In this document: positions 37,963 to 46,736 of the stretch, piece by piece
How positions within the stretch are numbered: position 1 is the stretch's first letter
Layout of the letters: each line of letters starts with the position of its first letter
NCBI RefSeq assembly: GCF_014048475.1
Contig: NZ_NWUS01000001.1
Location: 62,001-126,000 of the forward strand
Direction of reading: 5' to 3'
Length of the DNA stretch: 64,000 bases
DNA from: Bombella favorum
GTDB taxonomy: Bacteria; Pseudomonadota; Alphaproteobacteria; Acetobacterales; Acetobacteraceae
Translations under genes and position numbers: made by a program
The notes under the pieces: generated by a model
Told to the model about the DNA's origin: nothing
The model's database searches: none
The model's input: the letters and a program-made list of their open reading frames with translations, nothing else

Positions 37963-40158
37963 TCAAGCCCTTTGCGGGTGGCCTGCGTATGAATCCTCAT
38001 CATGGGGCAGGGGGATGGGGCTTTCACCACGGAAGGGTTTGCTTGCATCCAGAAAGTTTTCATTTGTTCGCAAGGTATGTTCGATCACCACAAGATGGGT
38101 CAGGGCACGGGTAATTTCTAGCCGGATGATGGCTTCATGGTCTTGTGTGTCCAGCTCACGCAGGCGGCGGATGGCAGCGCGAGTTATACGGGCAGCTCTG
38201 CCGTGGCGTCGTGAGGCATGTTCGATGTGATGAAGTACCAGCATGATGGGGCGGCGGGCACTTTCGGGTAGATATTCACGGTTGAGAAGACCACGGAGGC
38301 GGATGATGTTCAGCCCCAATGTCAGGGTGGCTAACGTACCTTGAATCCCGGCTTCTACACGTGGTGTCATGGTAGTGACGTGGCTTAGAAGACGGGAGAA
38401 GCGGTCCGTACTATGGCCGATCCATGCGCTGATCTGTGGGGTACTGTGTAGGCTGGCAAGGTTACGCAGCTCTCGCAGTGTCGCACGGCGCAAGCGGAAT
38501 TCTTCGGCTTTGCGGTTGAAAGGCAGAATACTGCGGAAAATTAGAACAGCCGTTACACCGGCGAGCATGATGGCAAGGTTAGTGTTGTAGAATTTGGCTT
38601 CATCAATAACATGATGATTCTGGATACCCAACATAAGCGGCATCAGCAAGTTGAAGGCCGAGGCAGCCGGGGCCGTAGCTGGATTAGCACGCGCAAGCCC
38701 CCCCACCATCATCACGGAGGACAGAATGAGAATGAGCGGCTCATAGGTCGTGACCATGGGAATAAAGATGAAACAGAGGACCCAGGCCACACACCACCCT
38801 ACGGCGAGCCCTTTGAGAAATTTTATTGTTCCTAGTACGGGGTTTTCCTTTGTGGCGAATAGCCCACAAATCAGCGCAGTAATACTGATGAGTGTATTAC
38901 CGTTGGACCATGCCGTGATTTCGTAAATGAAAGATGTGACAAGAATTGTCAGGGCTGCCCGAAAGCCGTTATTGAAGGCAAGTCGCCCATCCCGATATGT
39001 ATGACGTTGGAACTGGAAGTGATCGCCCCGCACGCTATGGGTACTGGCGTGATATTCTGTAATGGCTTCTTCTAGATCACCGATCAGATCCCCAAGGGAT
39101 GAGAAGAGAATACGTTCATCCAGTGCGGAATGAGTAATAATAGTGGTTTTATCCTCCAGCATTGTGGTTTGACCGGGCGTGGAGATGACTTTTTGCCGAT
39201 GGGGTGTTGCGTAGCGGCGGCAGATGTCCCGGAGGTGCTGGAGTTCGGCAAGGAGTTCTGAGATTTCTTCTTCTTTGGGGAGGCGGGTTGAAAAGCCCTG
39301 AAGGAACTGCCGGAACGCTTTGGCAACCGTATCAAAGTCTTGGTGATTGGAGGAAAGCAGCTCCAACCGTGTCGCCATACCAAAACTGCGGGATAGTAAG
39401 GCGGAGACCGCTGCCAGAGCAGCCCGGGCATGGTCGCCTTCATGCCCATGAGCCCCCATTTCCAGCTCGGCAAATTCAATCTGATCGTTGATGGAGAGAA
39501 TGGTTCCGAATAATTTACGGGCTTCTGTGAGGGCACTGGTATCGCGCTGAAGAATATGGCCTAGCGTGTCGGCTACCAGAGTTAGAGCAGATTCCAGTTT
39601 CTGTCGTATTTTTAAATGGGCCAGACGATCCTGATTGAAGGCGAAGAGGAGGCCGATAAAGGCTTCGCACAGCACGCCGAGGATGATGTAGCTGGCACGG
39701 GAGACGGCAAACATAAAAATGCTGCCTGTGTACGGGACCACGTCCATGCAGATGATAGCGCATGTATAGCCAGACAGAACGAGCGCATAAGAGCGGAAAT
39801 TGCTGACAAAGGTCGCTAATCCGCTACATAGGCCGATCCATAAGGCAATGAGTGGAAAGAACAACCATGGGGCCTGCGGGTAGATACCGACAAATATCAG
39901 GGCCGCTACACCACCGGTCAATGTTCCGATGATGCGCCAGCGGGCTTTGGAAAGACTTTCCCCTCGGGAAAGCTGCGCTACAGACCAAACCGTCATAGGG
40001 GCCCAGATGGGGCTATCCAGTTCCAACCACAGGGCGATCCCTAGAGACAGACACGCTGCAATAGTGGTGCGCAGGGCAAATAGGAATCCATCCAAAGAAG
40101 GGGTGAATATCCAGTAGAAAAAGGACGGGGTCCTGAAGTTCAGAAAACGGGTAATCAT
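37963..40158 (-). CDS. FUSC family membrane protein (aromatic acid efflux type)
   Basis: Large inner membrane protein of the fusaric acid resistance/YccS family, probably an efflux pump for aromatic or amphiphilic acids. Seen: an N-terminal block of about six hydrophobic segments (residues about 20-185) including SPIWAPMTVWSVAQLSRGES, a long soluble part (about 190-390), a second hydrophobic block (about 395-560) and a basic C-terminal helical domain with HHIEHASRRHGRAARITRAA. 731 residues, normal for the family. No membrane fusion partner gene is adjacent, so it would work alone or with distant partners. Confidence 0.88.
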   Translation of the reverse strand: MITRFLNFRTPSFFYWIFTPSLDGFLFALRTTIAACLSLGIALWLELDSPIWAPMTVWSVAQLSRGESLSKARWRIIGTLTGGVAALIFVGIYPQAPWLFFPLIALWIGLCSGLATFVSNFRSYALVLSGYTCAIICMDVVPYTGSIFMFAVSRASYIILGVLCEAFIGLLFAFNQDRLAHLKIRQKLESALTLVADTLGHILQRDTSALTEARKLFGTILSINDQIEFAELEMGAHGHEGDHARAALAAVSALLSRSFGMATRLELLSSNHQDFDTVAKAFRQFLQGFSTRLPKEEEISELLAELQHLRDICRRYATPHRQKVISTPGQTTMLEDKTTIITHSALDERILFSSLGDLIGDLEEAITEYHASTHSVRGDHFQFQRHTYRDGRLAFNNGFRAALTILVTSFIYEITAWSNGNTLISITALICGLFATKENPVLGTIKFLKGLAVGWCVAWVLCFIFIPMVTTYEPLILILSSVMMVGGLARANPATAPAASAFNLLMPLMLGIQNHHVIDEAKFYNTNLAIMLAGVTAVLIFRSILPFNRKAEEFRLRRATLRELRNLASLHSTPQISAWIGHSTDRFSRLLSHVTTMTPRVEAGIQGTLATLTLGLNIIRLRGLLNREYLPESARRPIMLVLHHIEHASRRHGRAARITRAAIRRLRELDTQDHEAIIRLEITRALTHLVVIEHTLRTNENFLDASKPFRGESPIPLPHDEDSYAGHPQRA

Positions 40159-40368
40159 TGCGCATCCAGTGGCTTCCGGGAGGGGAGATTACTGCCCTTT
40201 GCTCACAGATGCGAGGGGTAACACTTATAATTGAACAAAAATATCACAATGCTTTCAGAGGTCATGTTTTTTCATGAGCATGGAATATTTTGCTTTTTTG
40301 TTTAAAGGAAAAATAGTAAAACTTTTCTGAAAATCCTACTGAAGACTTGTAGCTGTGAAGGTTATTCA

Positions 40369-40851
40369 ATGACAGACAATACCCCAGCCGGAGGGACCCA
40401 GGCTTCTCCGAATGAAGAGCGTAGAAAACTGCTTGAGTTGACGACAGATATTGTCGTTGCAAAGCTAGCTGGCTCTGATGTTGCTGTAGATAGCTTGCCA
40501 GGACTGATCCGTCAGGTCTATGAAGCACTTGCAGGACAGGGGAATGAAAACCAGACTGCAGCAGAACAGAACAAGCAGCAGCCTGCTGTCCCTGTGCGTA
40601 AGTCTGTTTATCCTGACTACATCATCTGTTTGGAAGATGGGAAAAAGCTCAAGATGCTGAAGCGTCATCTTAAGAGCACATACGATATGACGCCAGATCA
40701 GTACCGTGAGAAATGGGGCTTGCCTTCGGATTACCCCATGGTGGCACCGGCTTATGCTGCACGCCGTTCCGAGCTGGCTAGAACAATTGGACTGGGACGC
40801 AATATTGGTGTTTCTGCAGAGAATAAACGAGATACTGAAAAGAAAAAGTAA
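40369..40851 (+). CDS. mucR: MucR/Ros family zinc-finger transcriptional regulator
   Basis: Alphaproteobacterial regulator with one prokaryotic C2H2-like zinc finger; homologues silence AT-rich DNA and control exopolysaccharide, motility and cell cycle genes. Seen: the conserved core ICLEDGKKLKMLKRHLKSTY followed by DMTPDQYREKWGLPSDYPMV and APAYAARRSELARTIGLGR. 160 residues with an acidic N-terminal half. Only one cysteine is evident in the finger region, as in some MucR members. It has a 200-bp AT-rich upstream region, which fits autoregulation, and its own terminator. Confidence 0.93.
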   Translation: MTDNTPAGGTQASPNEERRKLLELTTDIVVAKLAGSDVAVDSLPGLIRQVYEALAGQGNENQTAAEQNKQQPAVPVRKSVYPDYIICLEDGKKLKMLKRHLKSTYDMTPDQYREKWGLPSDYPMVAPAYAARRSELARTIGLGRNIGVSAENKRDTEKKK

Positions 40852-40874
40852 AATTCTTTATTAACAGCAGGTAT

Positions 40875-40906
40875 GGAAAAAGCCGGGTTAAAGCCCGGCT
40901 TTTTCC
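40875..40906 (+). terminator. mucR intrinsic terminator
   Basis: Perfect 13-bp stem GGAAAAAGCCGGG / CCCGGCTTTTTCC closing a short TTAAAG loop, 23 bp after the mucR stop. The T-run is inside the 3' arm. Confidence 0.85.
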
Positions 40907-40984
40907 ATAATTGAGCGTTTTTTCTTGACGTATCTGGTTTCCTCTTGTCAATCTTAGGTGGGTAATCAGTGACGGAGAGTACGG

Positions 40985-41272
40985 ATGACACGCTCGGAAT
41001 TTGTCGCTTTACTGGCCTCCCGTCTGGAAGGTCTTTCCAGAGATAAGGTCGATCAGGCTGTAGATGGGGTGTTTTCCTGCATTGCTGCCGGTCTAGCGGC
41101 GGGCAATAGAGCTGAGTTGCGCGGGATAGGTAGTTTTGGAACACGCCAGCACACTGCCCATCAGGGAAGAAATCCGAGGACAGGGCAGTCCGTAGCGGTG
41201 GAGGCTAAGCGTGTTCCTTTTTTTCGCGCAGGGAAGGACCTGCGGGAGCGGGTTAATCAGCCGAAGAAATGA
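40985..41272 (+). CDS. ihfB: Integration host factor beta subunit
   Basis: DNA-bending nucleoid protein, partner of the IHF alpha subunit encoded at 50904. Seen: MTRSEFVALLASRL, RAELRGIGSFGTRQHTAHQG, GRNPRTGQSVAVEAKRVPFF and RAGKDLRERVN, the HU/IHF fold with the DNA-inserting arm GRNPRTG. 95 residues. A possible -35 TTGACG is at 40925-40930. The last 20 bp overlap the end of the convergent LysR gene. Confidence 0.93.
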   Translation: MTRSEFVALLASRLEGLSRDKVDQAVDGVFSCIAAGLAAGNRAELRGIGSFGTRQHTAHQGRNPRTGQSVAVEAKRVPFFRAGKDLRERVNQPKK

Positions 41273-42197
41273 ACGGCTCCGCACTATGTGATGGAACATC
41301 CTTGCCTGTGCGTGCCGTGTTGAGCTCTTCCAGCAGGAAGTCCCGGAAGACGGAAATACGCTTGGAGCTTTTCAGTTCCTCAGGATAGACAAAGAAGGCC
41401 TCTGCCAGCGGGCCATGTACGTCCGGCAGAATACGGACGAGATTTGGGTGGGCAGAAGCGGTATAGAAAGGCAGGGTGCCGATACCGTTACCCTGTGCAA
41501 TAGCCAGACCAACAGCGGCAATATTATTGACAGCGAGAGGGACCTTAGGCTGAAGGATAATCTTGTCCTTTACAAGCCGTTCGATCAGCCAGTTCACATG
41601 GGGAAGGGGAAGATGCCAGCCCGCAAAGCCGATCAGATTATGGTCTGCTAGGTCCTTCAGTGTCTTGGGGGTGCCGTGTTCTTCCAGATACTCCCGACTG
41701 GCGTAGATGGGCATATGGAAGCTGGCCAGATGACGCTGGATGAGATCAGGCTGGGTCGGGGGATGCAGGCGGATGGCCACATCAGCTTCACGCATGCTCA
41801 GATCAAGGTCAGAATCTTCCAGCAGGAGCGTAACCTCAACATGGGGGTGCCGTTCCATGAAGTGGTGTAGGCGAGGGGTCAGCCATGAGAGGCCAAAGCC
41901 CGATGTGGTCGTGACCTTGATCTTCCCTGCCGCTTTCTCCCGGTTTTCACTTAGAAAGGCCTGTGTCAGAGCTAGTTTGGAGAAGACCTCTCGGGCGGTA
42001 CGGTGCAGCACTTCGCCTTGTTCTGTCAGGATCAGACCACGGGCATGGCGGTGGAAGAGGGGCACGCCCAACACGTCTTCCAGAGCAGAAATTTGCCGGG
42101 ATACAGCTGACTGACTTAGATTGAGACGGTCGCCTGCATGAGTGAAAGAGCCTGCCTCGGCCACGGTGTGAAAGATACGGAGTTTATCCCAGTCCAT
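41253..42197 (-). CDS. LysR-type transcriptional regulator
   Basis: Seen: an N-terminal winged helix-turn-helix (MDWDKLRIFHTVAEAGSFTH, AGDRLNLSQSAVSRQISALE) and a LysR substrate-binding domain from about residue 90, starting KIKVTTTSGFGLSWL. 314 residues from ATG 42197; the longer open frame adds 21 unlikely residues. It belongs to the group of LysR proteins with a VxxT/GLSWL periplasmic-binding-like domain often found near trxB in alphaproteobacteria. Its target is unknown. It overlaps ihfB by 20 bp tail to tail and follows trxB on the same strand after a hairpin. Confidence 0.9.
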   Translation of the reverse strand: MDWDKLRIFHTVAEAGSFTHAGDRLNLSQSAVSRQISALEDVLGVPLFHRHARGLILTEQGEVLHRTAREVFSKLALTQAFLSENREKAAGKIKVTTTSGFGLSWLTPRLHHFMERHPHVEVTLLLEDSDLDLSMREADVAIRLHPPTQPDLIQRHLASFHMPIYASREYLEEHGTPKTLKDLADHNLIGFAGWHLPLPHVNWLIERLVKDKIILQPKVPLAVNNIAAVGLAIAQGNGIGTLPFYTASAHPNLVRILPDVHGPLAEAFFVYPEELKSSKRISVFRDFLLEELNTARTGKDVPSHSAEPFISSAD

Positions 42198-42446
42198 TTT
42201 CTGATTCCCGTATGCCCCTTCGCAATAATCATGGCCTGCTCTGCTCATAACGCCCCGCATCGTAACCTTAACCGTATGTCCAATTTATGAAAAATTCCCG
42301 AAAAGAAACGATCGGTCAAGAGTAGAATGGCGTCAAAGTTGGTTAGAGCTCTATTAATTGGTAGGCAGAAGGCCCAGTAAAGGACCAGCTCTGTCCCTTT
42401 TGTCTTGTAGCAATCCAACCTTCAGAGGGGTAGCTTACCGTTCAGG

Positions 42447-42480
42447 GAAAGGGAGGATGGAAATGTATCCTATCCTCCCG
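42447..42480 (-). terminator. trxB terminator
   Basis: Perfect 8-bp stem GGGAGGAT / ATCCTCCC (minus strand) followed by TTTCCC, 12 bp after the trxB stop. The T-run is weak. Confidence 0.55.
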
Positions 42481-42491
42481 TTGTTATGTCA

Positions 42492-43463
42492 TTAGCTATT
42501 GTACTTTTTTTCGGCAAGGTAACGTTCCGCTTCCAGAGCGGCCATGCAGCCTGTGCCAGCAGCCGTAACGGCCTGACGATAGATTTTATCCTGAATATCA
42601 CCAGCAGCAAAGATACCGGGAATGGATGTTGTGGCTGTTCCTGGTTGTGTTGTGATGTAGCCTTCCTCATCGCAGAGGACTTCATTCCGGAAAGGCCCTG
42701 TGCTGGGGCTGTGCCCAATGGCTACGAACACGCCATCTACAGCGAGACGCTCCGTGTTGGTGCTGTTCTGGGTATCGGTGAGTTCAAGAGCCGTTACGAC
42801 AGCAGGGGAGCCTTCGCCGATGATTTCACGGACAGCCCGGTTCCAATGAACCTTGATTTTGGGGTTATCATGCAAACGCTTCTGCAGGATGCGTTCGGCC
42901 TTCAGGCTGTCACGTCGGTGGATGAGATGCACAGTGGAGGCGTGATGGGTCAGGTATAGAGCTTCTTCCACGGCTGTATTGCCACCGCCTATGACGGCAA
43001 CTTCTTTTCCACGGTAGAAGAAGCCATCACATGTTGCGCAGGCTGATACGCCCGCCCCTTGATATTTTTTTTCAGAATCGAGGCCGAGCCATTTGGCTTG
43101 CGCTCCTGTAGCAATGACAACCGTACGGGCACGGAACTGGTCGCCGGAATCACCCTTTAGATGGAAATAGCCACCTTCATCTGGCCCCTGTTTGAGGGGG
43201 GCCTCTGTAATGAGGTCATAAATGAGTTTCGTGCCGACATGCTCGGCCTGCTCTCTCATCTGTTCCATCAGCCATGGGCCCTGAACGGGCTGCGCAAAGC
43301 CGGGGAAATTTTCAATTTCATCAGTGATGGTCAGCTGGCCGCCCGGCTGCATCCCGGTTACCAGTATGGGGTTCATGCCCGCCCGTGCCGCATAAATGGC
43401 CGCTGTGTAACCTGCCGGGCCAGCCCCAACGATCAGCATGTCGGTATGATGTGTCTCTGCCAT
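42492..43463 (-). CDS. trxB: Thioredoxin reductase
   Basis: NADPH- and FAD-dependent reductase of thioredoxin in the cytoplasm. Seen: MLIVGAGPAGYTAAIYAARA (FAD loop), the redox-active pair in SACATCDGFFYRG, VIGGGNTAVEEALYL (NADPH loop), and GIFAAGDIQDKIYRQAVTAA at the C-terminus. 323 residues. ATG 43463 has GGAG 6 bp upstream; a second ATG four codons earlier is less likely. It is divergent from the lrp-type gene. Confidence 0.97.
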   Translation of the reverse strand: MAETHHTDMLIVGAGPAGYTAAIYAARAGMNPILVTGMQPGGQLTITDEIENFPGFAQPVQGPWLMEQMREQAEHVGTKLIYDLITEAPLKQGPDEGGYFHLKGDSGDQFRARTVVIATGAQAKWLGLDSEKKYQGAGVSACATCDGFFYRGKEVAVIGGGNTAVEEALYLTHHASTVHLIHRRDSLKAERILQKRLHDNPKIKVHWNRAVREIIGEGSPAVVTALELTDTQNSTNTERLAVDGVFVAIGHSPSTGPFRNEVLCDEEGYITTQPGTATTSIPGIFAAGDIQDKIYRQAVTAAGTGCMAALEAERYLAEKKYNS

Positions 43464-43610
43464 TGAACGCTCCATGATTAAAGGGATGTGACCCGGCTTA
43501 TGGGGAAAGGAATGGTTTCTAAGGGTAGGCTGATAGTATGGTCGCCGCCGGCTCGGGGATAATAGATATAGTATATGAAAGAGTTCGACAAAAATGATTA
43601 TACCAAAGGG

Positions 43611-43656
43611 AACGAAATAATATTTCGTTTTCCCATGGGAAGCGTTTTCACATAAG
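43611..43656 (+). promoter_or_regulatory. Palindromic operator candidate ahead of lrp-type gene
   Basis: AACGAAAT-AAT-ATTTCGTT, a perfect 19-bp inverted repeat (43611-43629), is followed by the 10-bp palindrome TCCCATGGGA (43631-43640) and by CATAAG (43651-43656), a -10 hexamer used elsewhere in this window. Autoregulation by the Lrp-type protein is the simplest reading; control of trxB is also possible. Confidence 0.55.
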
Positions 43657-43758
43657 AAAGATCAGTCTATACAGGCAGGTGCAGAGGCCCTCTGTGGGCG
43701 TGCTTGTCCTCTTCTGGGCCGTTGGGAGGCCTCCGTGAGCAGAGTTGCTGGGAATCAT

Positions 43759-44223
43759 ATGAGCATTGCAGACCTTGATGATATTGACCGCAGCATTCTG
43801 GCTGAGCTTCAGCAGGATGGACGTATTACGAATGTAGAACTCGCCCGGCGGGTCGGAATTTCTGCGCCACCTTGTCTACGTCGTGTAAGACGGCTGGAAG
43901 AGATGGGGCTCATTCAGGGTTACCATGCGACATTGGCCCCGGCGATGCTGGGATGGTCCATCAGTTTTTTTGTTCTGGTCGGATTGGATAGCCAAAAAGG
44001 GGCGGTACTGGCAGAGTTTGAGGCTCTGGTTGCCGAATGGCCAGAAACACGGGAGTGTCACATGATCCGGGGAGGTGAGGATTTTCTACTCCGCCTCATG
44101 GCCCGGGATGCCGAACATCAGAATCGTCTGACACGGGACCTGATCGAAGTGGCGCATGTCGTTCGTGTACAGACATTCCAGGTTATTCGGACAAGTTGCG
44201 AGAGGGCTGGCGTGCCTCTTTAA
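43759..44223 (+). CDS. Lrp/AsnC family transcriptional regulator
   Basis: Feast/famine type regulator. Seen: the N-terminal helix-turn-helix (LDDIDRSILAELQQDGRITN, VELARRVGISAPPCLRRVRR), then a RAM effector-binding domain with GYHATLAPAMLGWSISFFVL and MIRGGEDFLLRLMARD. 154 residues from ATG 43759; a GTG at 43735 would add eight residues. It is divergent from trxB and 12 bp ahead of a GT39 gene. An effector (usually an amino acid) cannot be named. Confidence 0.92.
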   Translation: MSIADLDDIDRSILAELQQDGRITNVELARRVGISAPPCLRRVRRLEEMGLIQGYHATLAPAMLGWSISFFVLVGLDSQKGAVLAEFEALVAEWPETRECHMIRGGEDFLLRLMARDAEHQNRLTRDLIEVAHVVRVQTFQVIRTSCERAGVPL

Positions 44224-44235
44224 GGGTAGACCATA

Positions 44236-45639
44236 ATGAAGTCTGGCAGTTTCAGGTACTGGAGCCCGCATTATATACTGCCCTGTGTTGCTGGACTGCT
44301 TCTCATGTTGAGACTGATCATGGCTGCGCAGATGCCGTTGGTCCCGGATGAGGCTTATTATTGGCTTTGGTCCCGGCATTTGCAGGGGGGGTATCTGGAT
44401 CATCCCTTCATGGTGGCTTTGTGGGTTTGGTTGGGGGCGGCCCTGTGGGGGGATACGCCGTTTGGTGTTCGGTTCTGTGGTCTGGTGGGATTTATCCTAG
44501 CCAATATATGGTTGTTTCTGGCGGCAAGGCGTTTTTTCCCCCTTCATGAAGGAGTGGGGCTGCGGGCGATCCTGTTGTTGAATGTAACGCTGATGGCCTC
44601 CGTAGGGCTTGTCCCTGCCACGCCCGATAGTCCTCTGTTTGTGTTTCTCTGCTTGGCTCTTTGGGCGTTATCTGAGGCTTTGTACGCACGAGAAGGCCAC
44701 GCCGCCTGTGGTTGGTGGGGGCTATGCGGAATTAGCCTCGGGCTGGCAGTCGACTCTAAATATACGGCTTTGTTGTGGGGCGTGGGCCTTGTTGGGTTTG
44801 TGCTGTTCGGTGGCCGTGGGTTGTGGCGCACGATAGGGCCTTGGCTGGGGGGTACCTGCGCTACATTGGCGATGATACCGACTCTTGTCTGGAATGATCA
44901 TCATGGATGGGCTGGGCTGTTAAAGCAGGGCGGGCGAGCGTCTCAATGGCATCCTGGCCGGGCCGGGCAGTTTCTAGGGGAGCTGGTTGCTGGGCAGTTG
45001 GCTCTTTTGACGCCCTGGGTCGCTGTATTGTGCGGTGTGGGATTATGGCGTGCCCGCCATGAAAAGCGTGTGCTGCTATGGCTGTCTGTTCCTGCCATGG
45101 TGCTGTTTTTGGTGAATGTAACGGGTGAACGTGTACAGCCTAATTGGGTTTGGGTGTTGTACCCTGTCCTGATTCTTGCAGGTGCTGCTTATGGGAAGCG
45201 GATTAGAGGGGCGGTGATGGTGGGAGGGCTCTGTACAGCACTGGTCTATGCTCAGTGCCTAACAGGGGGCTTGCCGCTGTCATCGCATTTGAATGTCGTA
45301 GCGAGGCTGGGGGCAGGTTGGAACGGAATGGCGCAGGATTTGGTCGGAGAGGCCAGCAAAGCCGGCACGCCTTTTCTGGTAACGGATGATTACGCACTGG
45401 CCTCTATTCTAGCCTTTCAGAAACCGGCGGGCCTTACATTGATCGGAAGAGATTCTCGTTGGGGTTATATCACTGGCTTGCCCTGGAAGACGGTCGGAAC
45501 GGCTCTATACTTGAAAGATGAACATTACGGGCCAGCCAGGCCGGGAGTAGGGGCACTTTGGCGAAAAGATAGAGGCCGCCCCCTACGGCTCTATTCATTG
45601 GAAATAAAGCACGATCTTTCTGGCTGGGTTGTTCAGTAG
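44236..45639 (+). CDS. GT39/ArnT-like membrane glycosyltransferase
   Basis: Polytopic transferase of the PMT_2 family, using polyprenyl-phosphate sugars on the periplasmic side. Seen: PLVPDEAYYWLWSRHLQGGY with the catalytic-type aspartate-glutamate pair (about residues 35-54), YLDHPFMVALWVWLG, about ten further hydrophobic segments, DSKYTAL, and a short soluble C-terminal domain. 467 residues, shorter than ArnT. The acceptor (lipid A, hopanoid or protein) is unknown. It probably shares a transcript with the lrp-type gene 12 bp upstream. Confidence 0.85.
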   Translation: MKSGSFRYWSPHYILPCVAGLLLMLRLIMAAQMPLVPDEAYYWLWSRHLQGGYLDHPFMVALWVWLGAALWGDTPFGVRFCGLVGFILANIWLFLAARRFFPLHEGVGLRAILLLNVTLMASVGLVPATPDSPLFVFLCLALWALSEALYAREGHAACGWWGLCGISLGLAVDSKYTALLWGVGLVGFVLFGGRGLWRTIGPWLGGTCATLAMIPTLVWNDHHGWAGLLKQGGRASQWHPGRAGQFLGELVAGQLALLTPWVAVLCGVGLWRARHEKRVLLWLSVPAMVLFLVNVTGERVQPNWVWVLYPVLILAGAAYGKRIRGAVMVGGLCTALVYAQCLTGGLPLSSHLNVVARLGAGWNGMAQDLVGEASKAGTPFLVTDDYALASILAFQKPAGLTLIGRDSRWGYITGLPWKTVGTALYLKDEHYGPARPGVGALWRKDRGRPLRLYSLEIKHDLSGWVVQ

Positions 45640-45668
45640 CGTTAGCGAGAGGAAAAGTAGCAGATATG

Positions 45669-45699
45669 AAAAAAGCCACCCGATATGGATGGCTTTCTC
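45669..45699 (+). terminator. Bidirectional terminator between GT39 gene and rpsU
   Basis: Stem AAAGCCACCC / GGATGGCTTT with one mismatch, A-rich on one side and T-rich on the other, between convergent stop codons. It serves rpsU better (TTTTTTC on the minus strand). Confidence 0.75.
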
Positions 45700-45725
45700 A
45701 TTCGTAAAGTACGAACAGGCTAAAC

Positions 45726-45929
45726 TTAGAAGCCTTCGCGCTCCAGACGCTTACGCTCCATCTTGCGAGCGCGGCGGACTGCTTCAGCAACCTCACGAGC
45801 GCGACGCTCGGACGGCTTTTCAAAGTGGCGACGGAGCTTCATCTCACGGAAGACGCCTTCGCGCTGCATTTTCTTCTTAAGGGCTTTCAGCGCCTGATCA
45901 ACATTATTGTCACGAACGAGAACCTGCAC
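45726..45929 (-). CDS. rpsU: 30S ribosomal protein S21
   Basis: Small-subunit protein important in initiation. Seen: [40 protein letters not shown] and the basic tail [16 protein letters not shown]. 67 residues. The start is GTG at 45929 (AAGGAG 11 bp upstream), which gives the standard alphaproteobacterial N-terminus; the frame is open upstream to 45986 but those residues do not match S21. Confidence 0.95.
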   Translation of the reverse strand: MQVLVRDNNVDQALKALKKKMQREGVFREMKLRRHFEKPSERRAREVAEAVRRARKMERKRLEREGF

Positions 45930-46122
45930 GGTGTCGTCATCTCCTTTGGGGTTCTGATCCTTCCCGAGCGGTGTCTGTAGCATCACCCATTGAAGGACGC
46001 GGATCCGATTACAGTGTGAGTTGGCCTATCATACTCTAAAACGTGAGACAATAGTTTCTGCAGCTGGAAATACTGAAGAGCTACTTTATCTGTGGATTGT
46101 TTCGTATGTTTGATGGCTCCTC

Positions 46123-46668
46123 ATGGCTGGGAAGCGTATGCTGCATGTGGATGAGCGTGTGAAAAACAGCAGGAGCAAGACGGTGGCACAGAATGACACA
46201 CGAACCATGGTCGATGCGCATCTGTACCTGAGGGAACATTCCATCAGGCAGTCTTTTGAGGGCTTTCTTTCGCTTTGGCGTTCCCTCTCTGTTGCGTGTG
46301 AGAGTGGGCTAGATGCTCATGGCCTGGGGCCTGCCCATCATCGGATCATGTTCCTGTTGGGTAGTCATGAGGGGTTGTTACCCAGCGAGCTTTGCAGGCG
46401 CCTTGGCATCACCAAGCAGTCACTGGGACGAGCATTGGGAGAGCTAAAGGGGAAAAGGCTAGTCGAGCAACGGCACGACGGTGCTGATCGACGTAAACGG
46501 CCTATTTTCTTAACAAATGAAGGAAGACGGCTGGAGGCGGAACTCTTCATGGCCATCCGCACAGTGTTGACACTGGCCTACCGGCAGGTTGATGGTAGTG
46601 CTGTTGATGGCTTCCGGCGTGTCCTACGTGCTGCTGAACAGGTTAGTCAGCTTCCTGATGGGTCGTAG
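46123..46668 (+). CDS. MarR family transcriptional regulator
   Basis: Seen: a MarR-type winged helix with LGPAHHRIMFLLGSHEGLLP, SELCRRLGITKQSLGRALGE and RLVEQRHDGADRRKRPIFLT (wing), flanked by dimerisation helices. 181 residues with an N-terminal extension of about 45. The start is uncertain (ATG 46123, 46138 or 46207). It resembles the PetP-like MarR group of alphaproteobacteria. It stands alone between rpsU and bamE; the target and ligand are unknown. Confidence 0.82.
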   Translation: MAGKRMLHVDERVKNSRSKTVAQNDTRTMVDAHLYLREHSIRQSFEGFLSLWRSLSVACESGLDAHGLGPAHHRIMFLLGSHEGLLPSELCRRLGITKQSLGRALGELKGKRLVEQRHDGADRRKRPIFLTNEGRRLEAELFMAIRTVLTLAYRQVDGSAVDGFRRVLRAAEQVSQLPDGS

Positions 46669-46736
46669 GAGAGGGAAGGACTTTCCTCGCTGGATGAGGA
46701 TTCGTCCTCCCTGTACTTTATTATCCTGTTAGGGGA

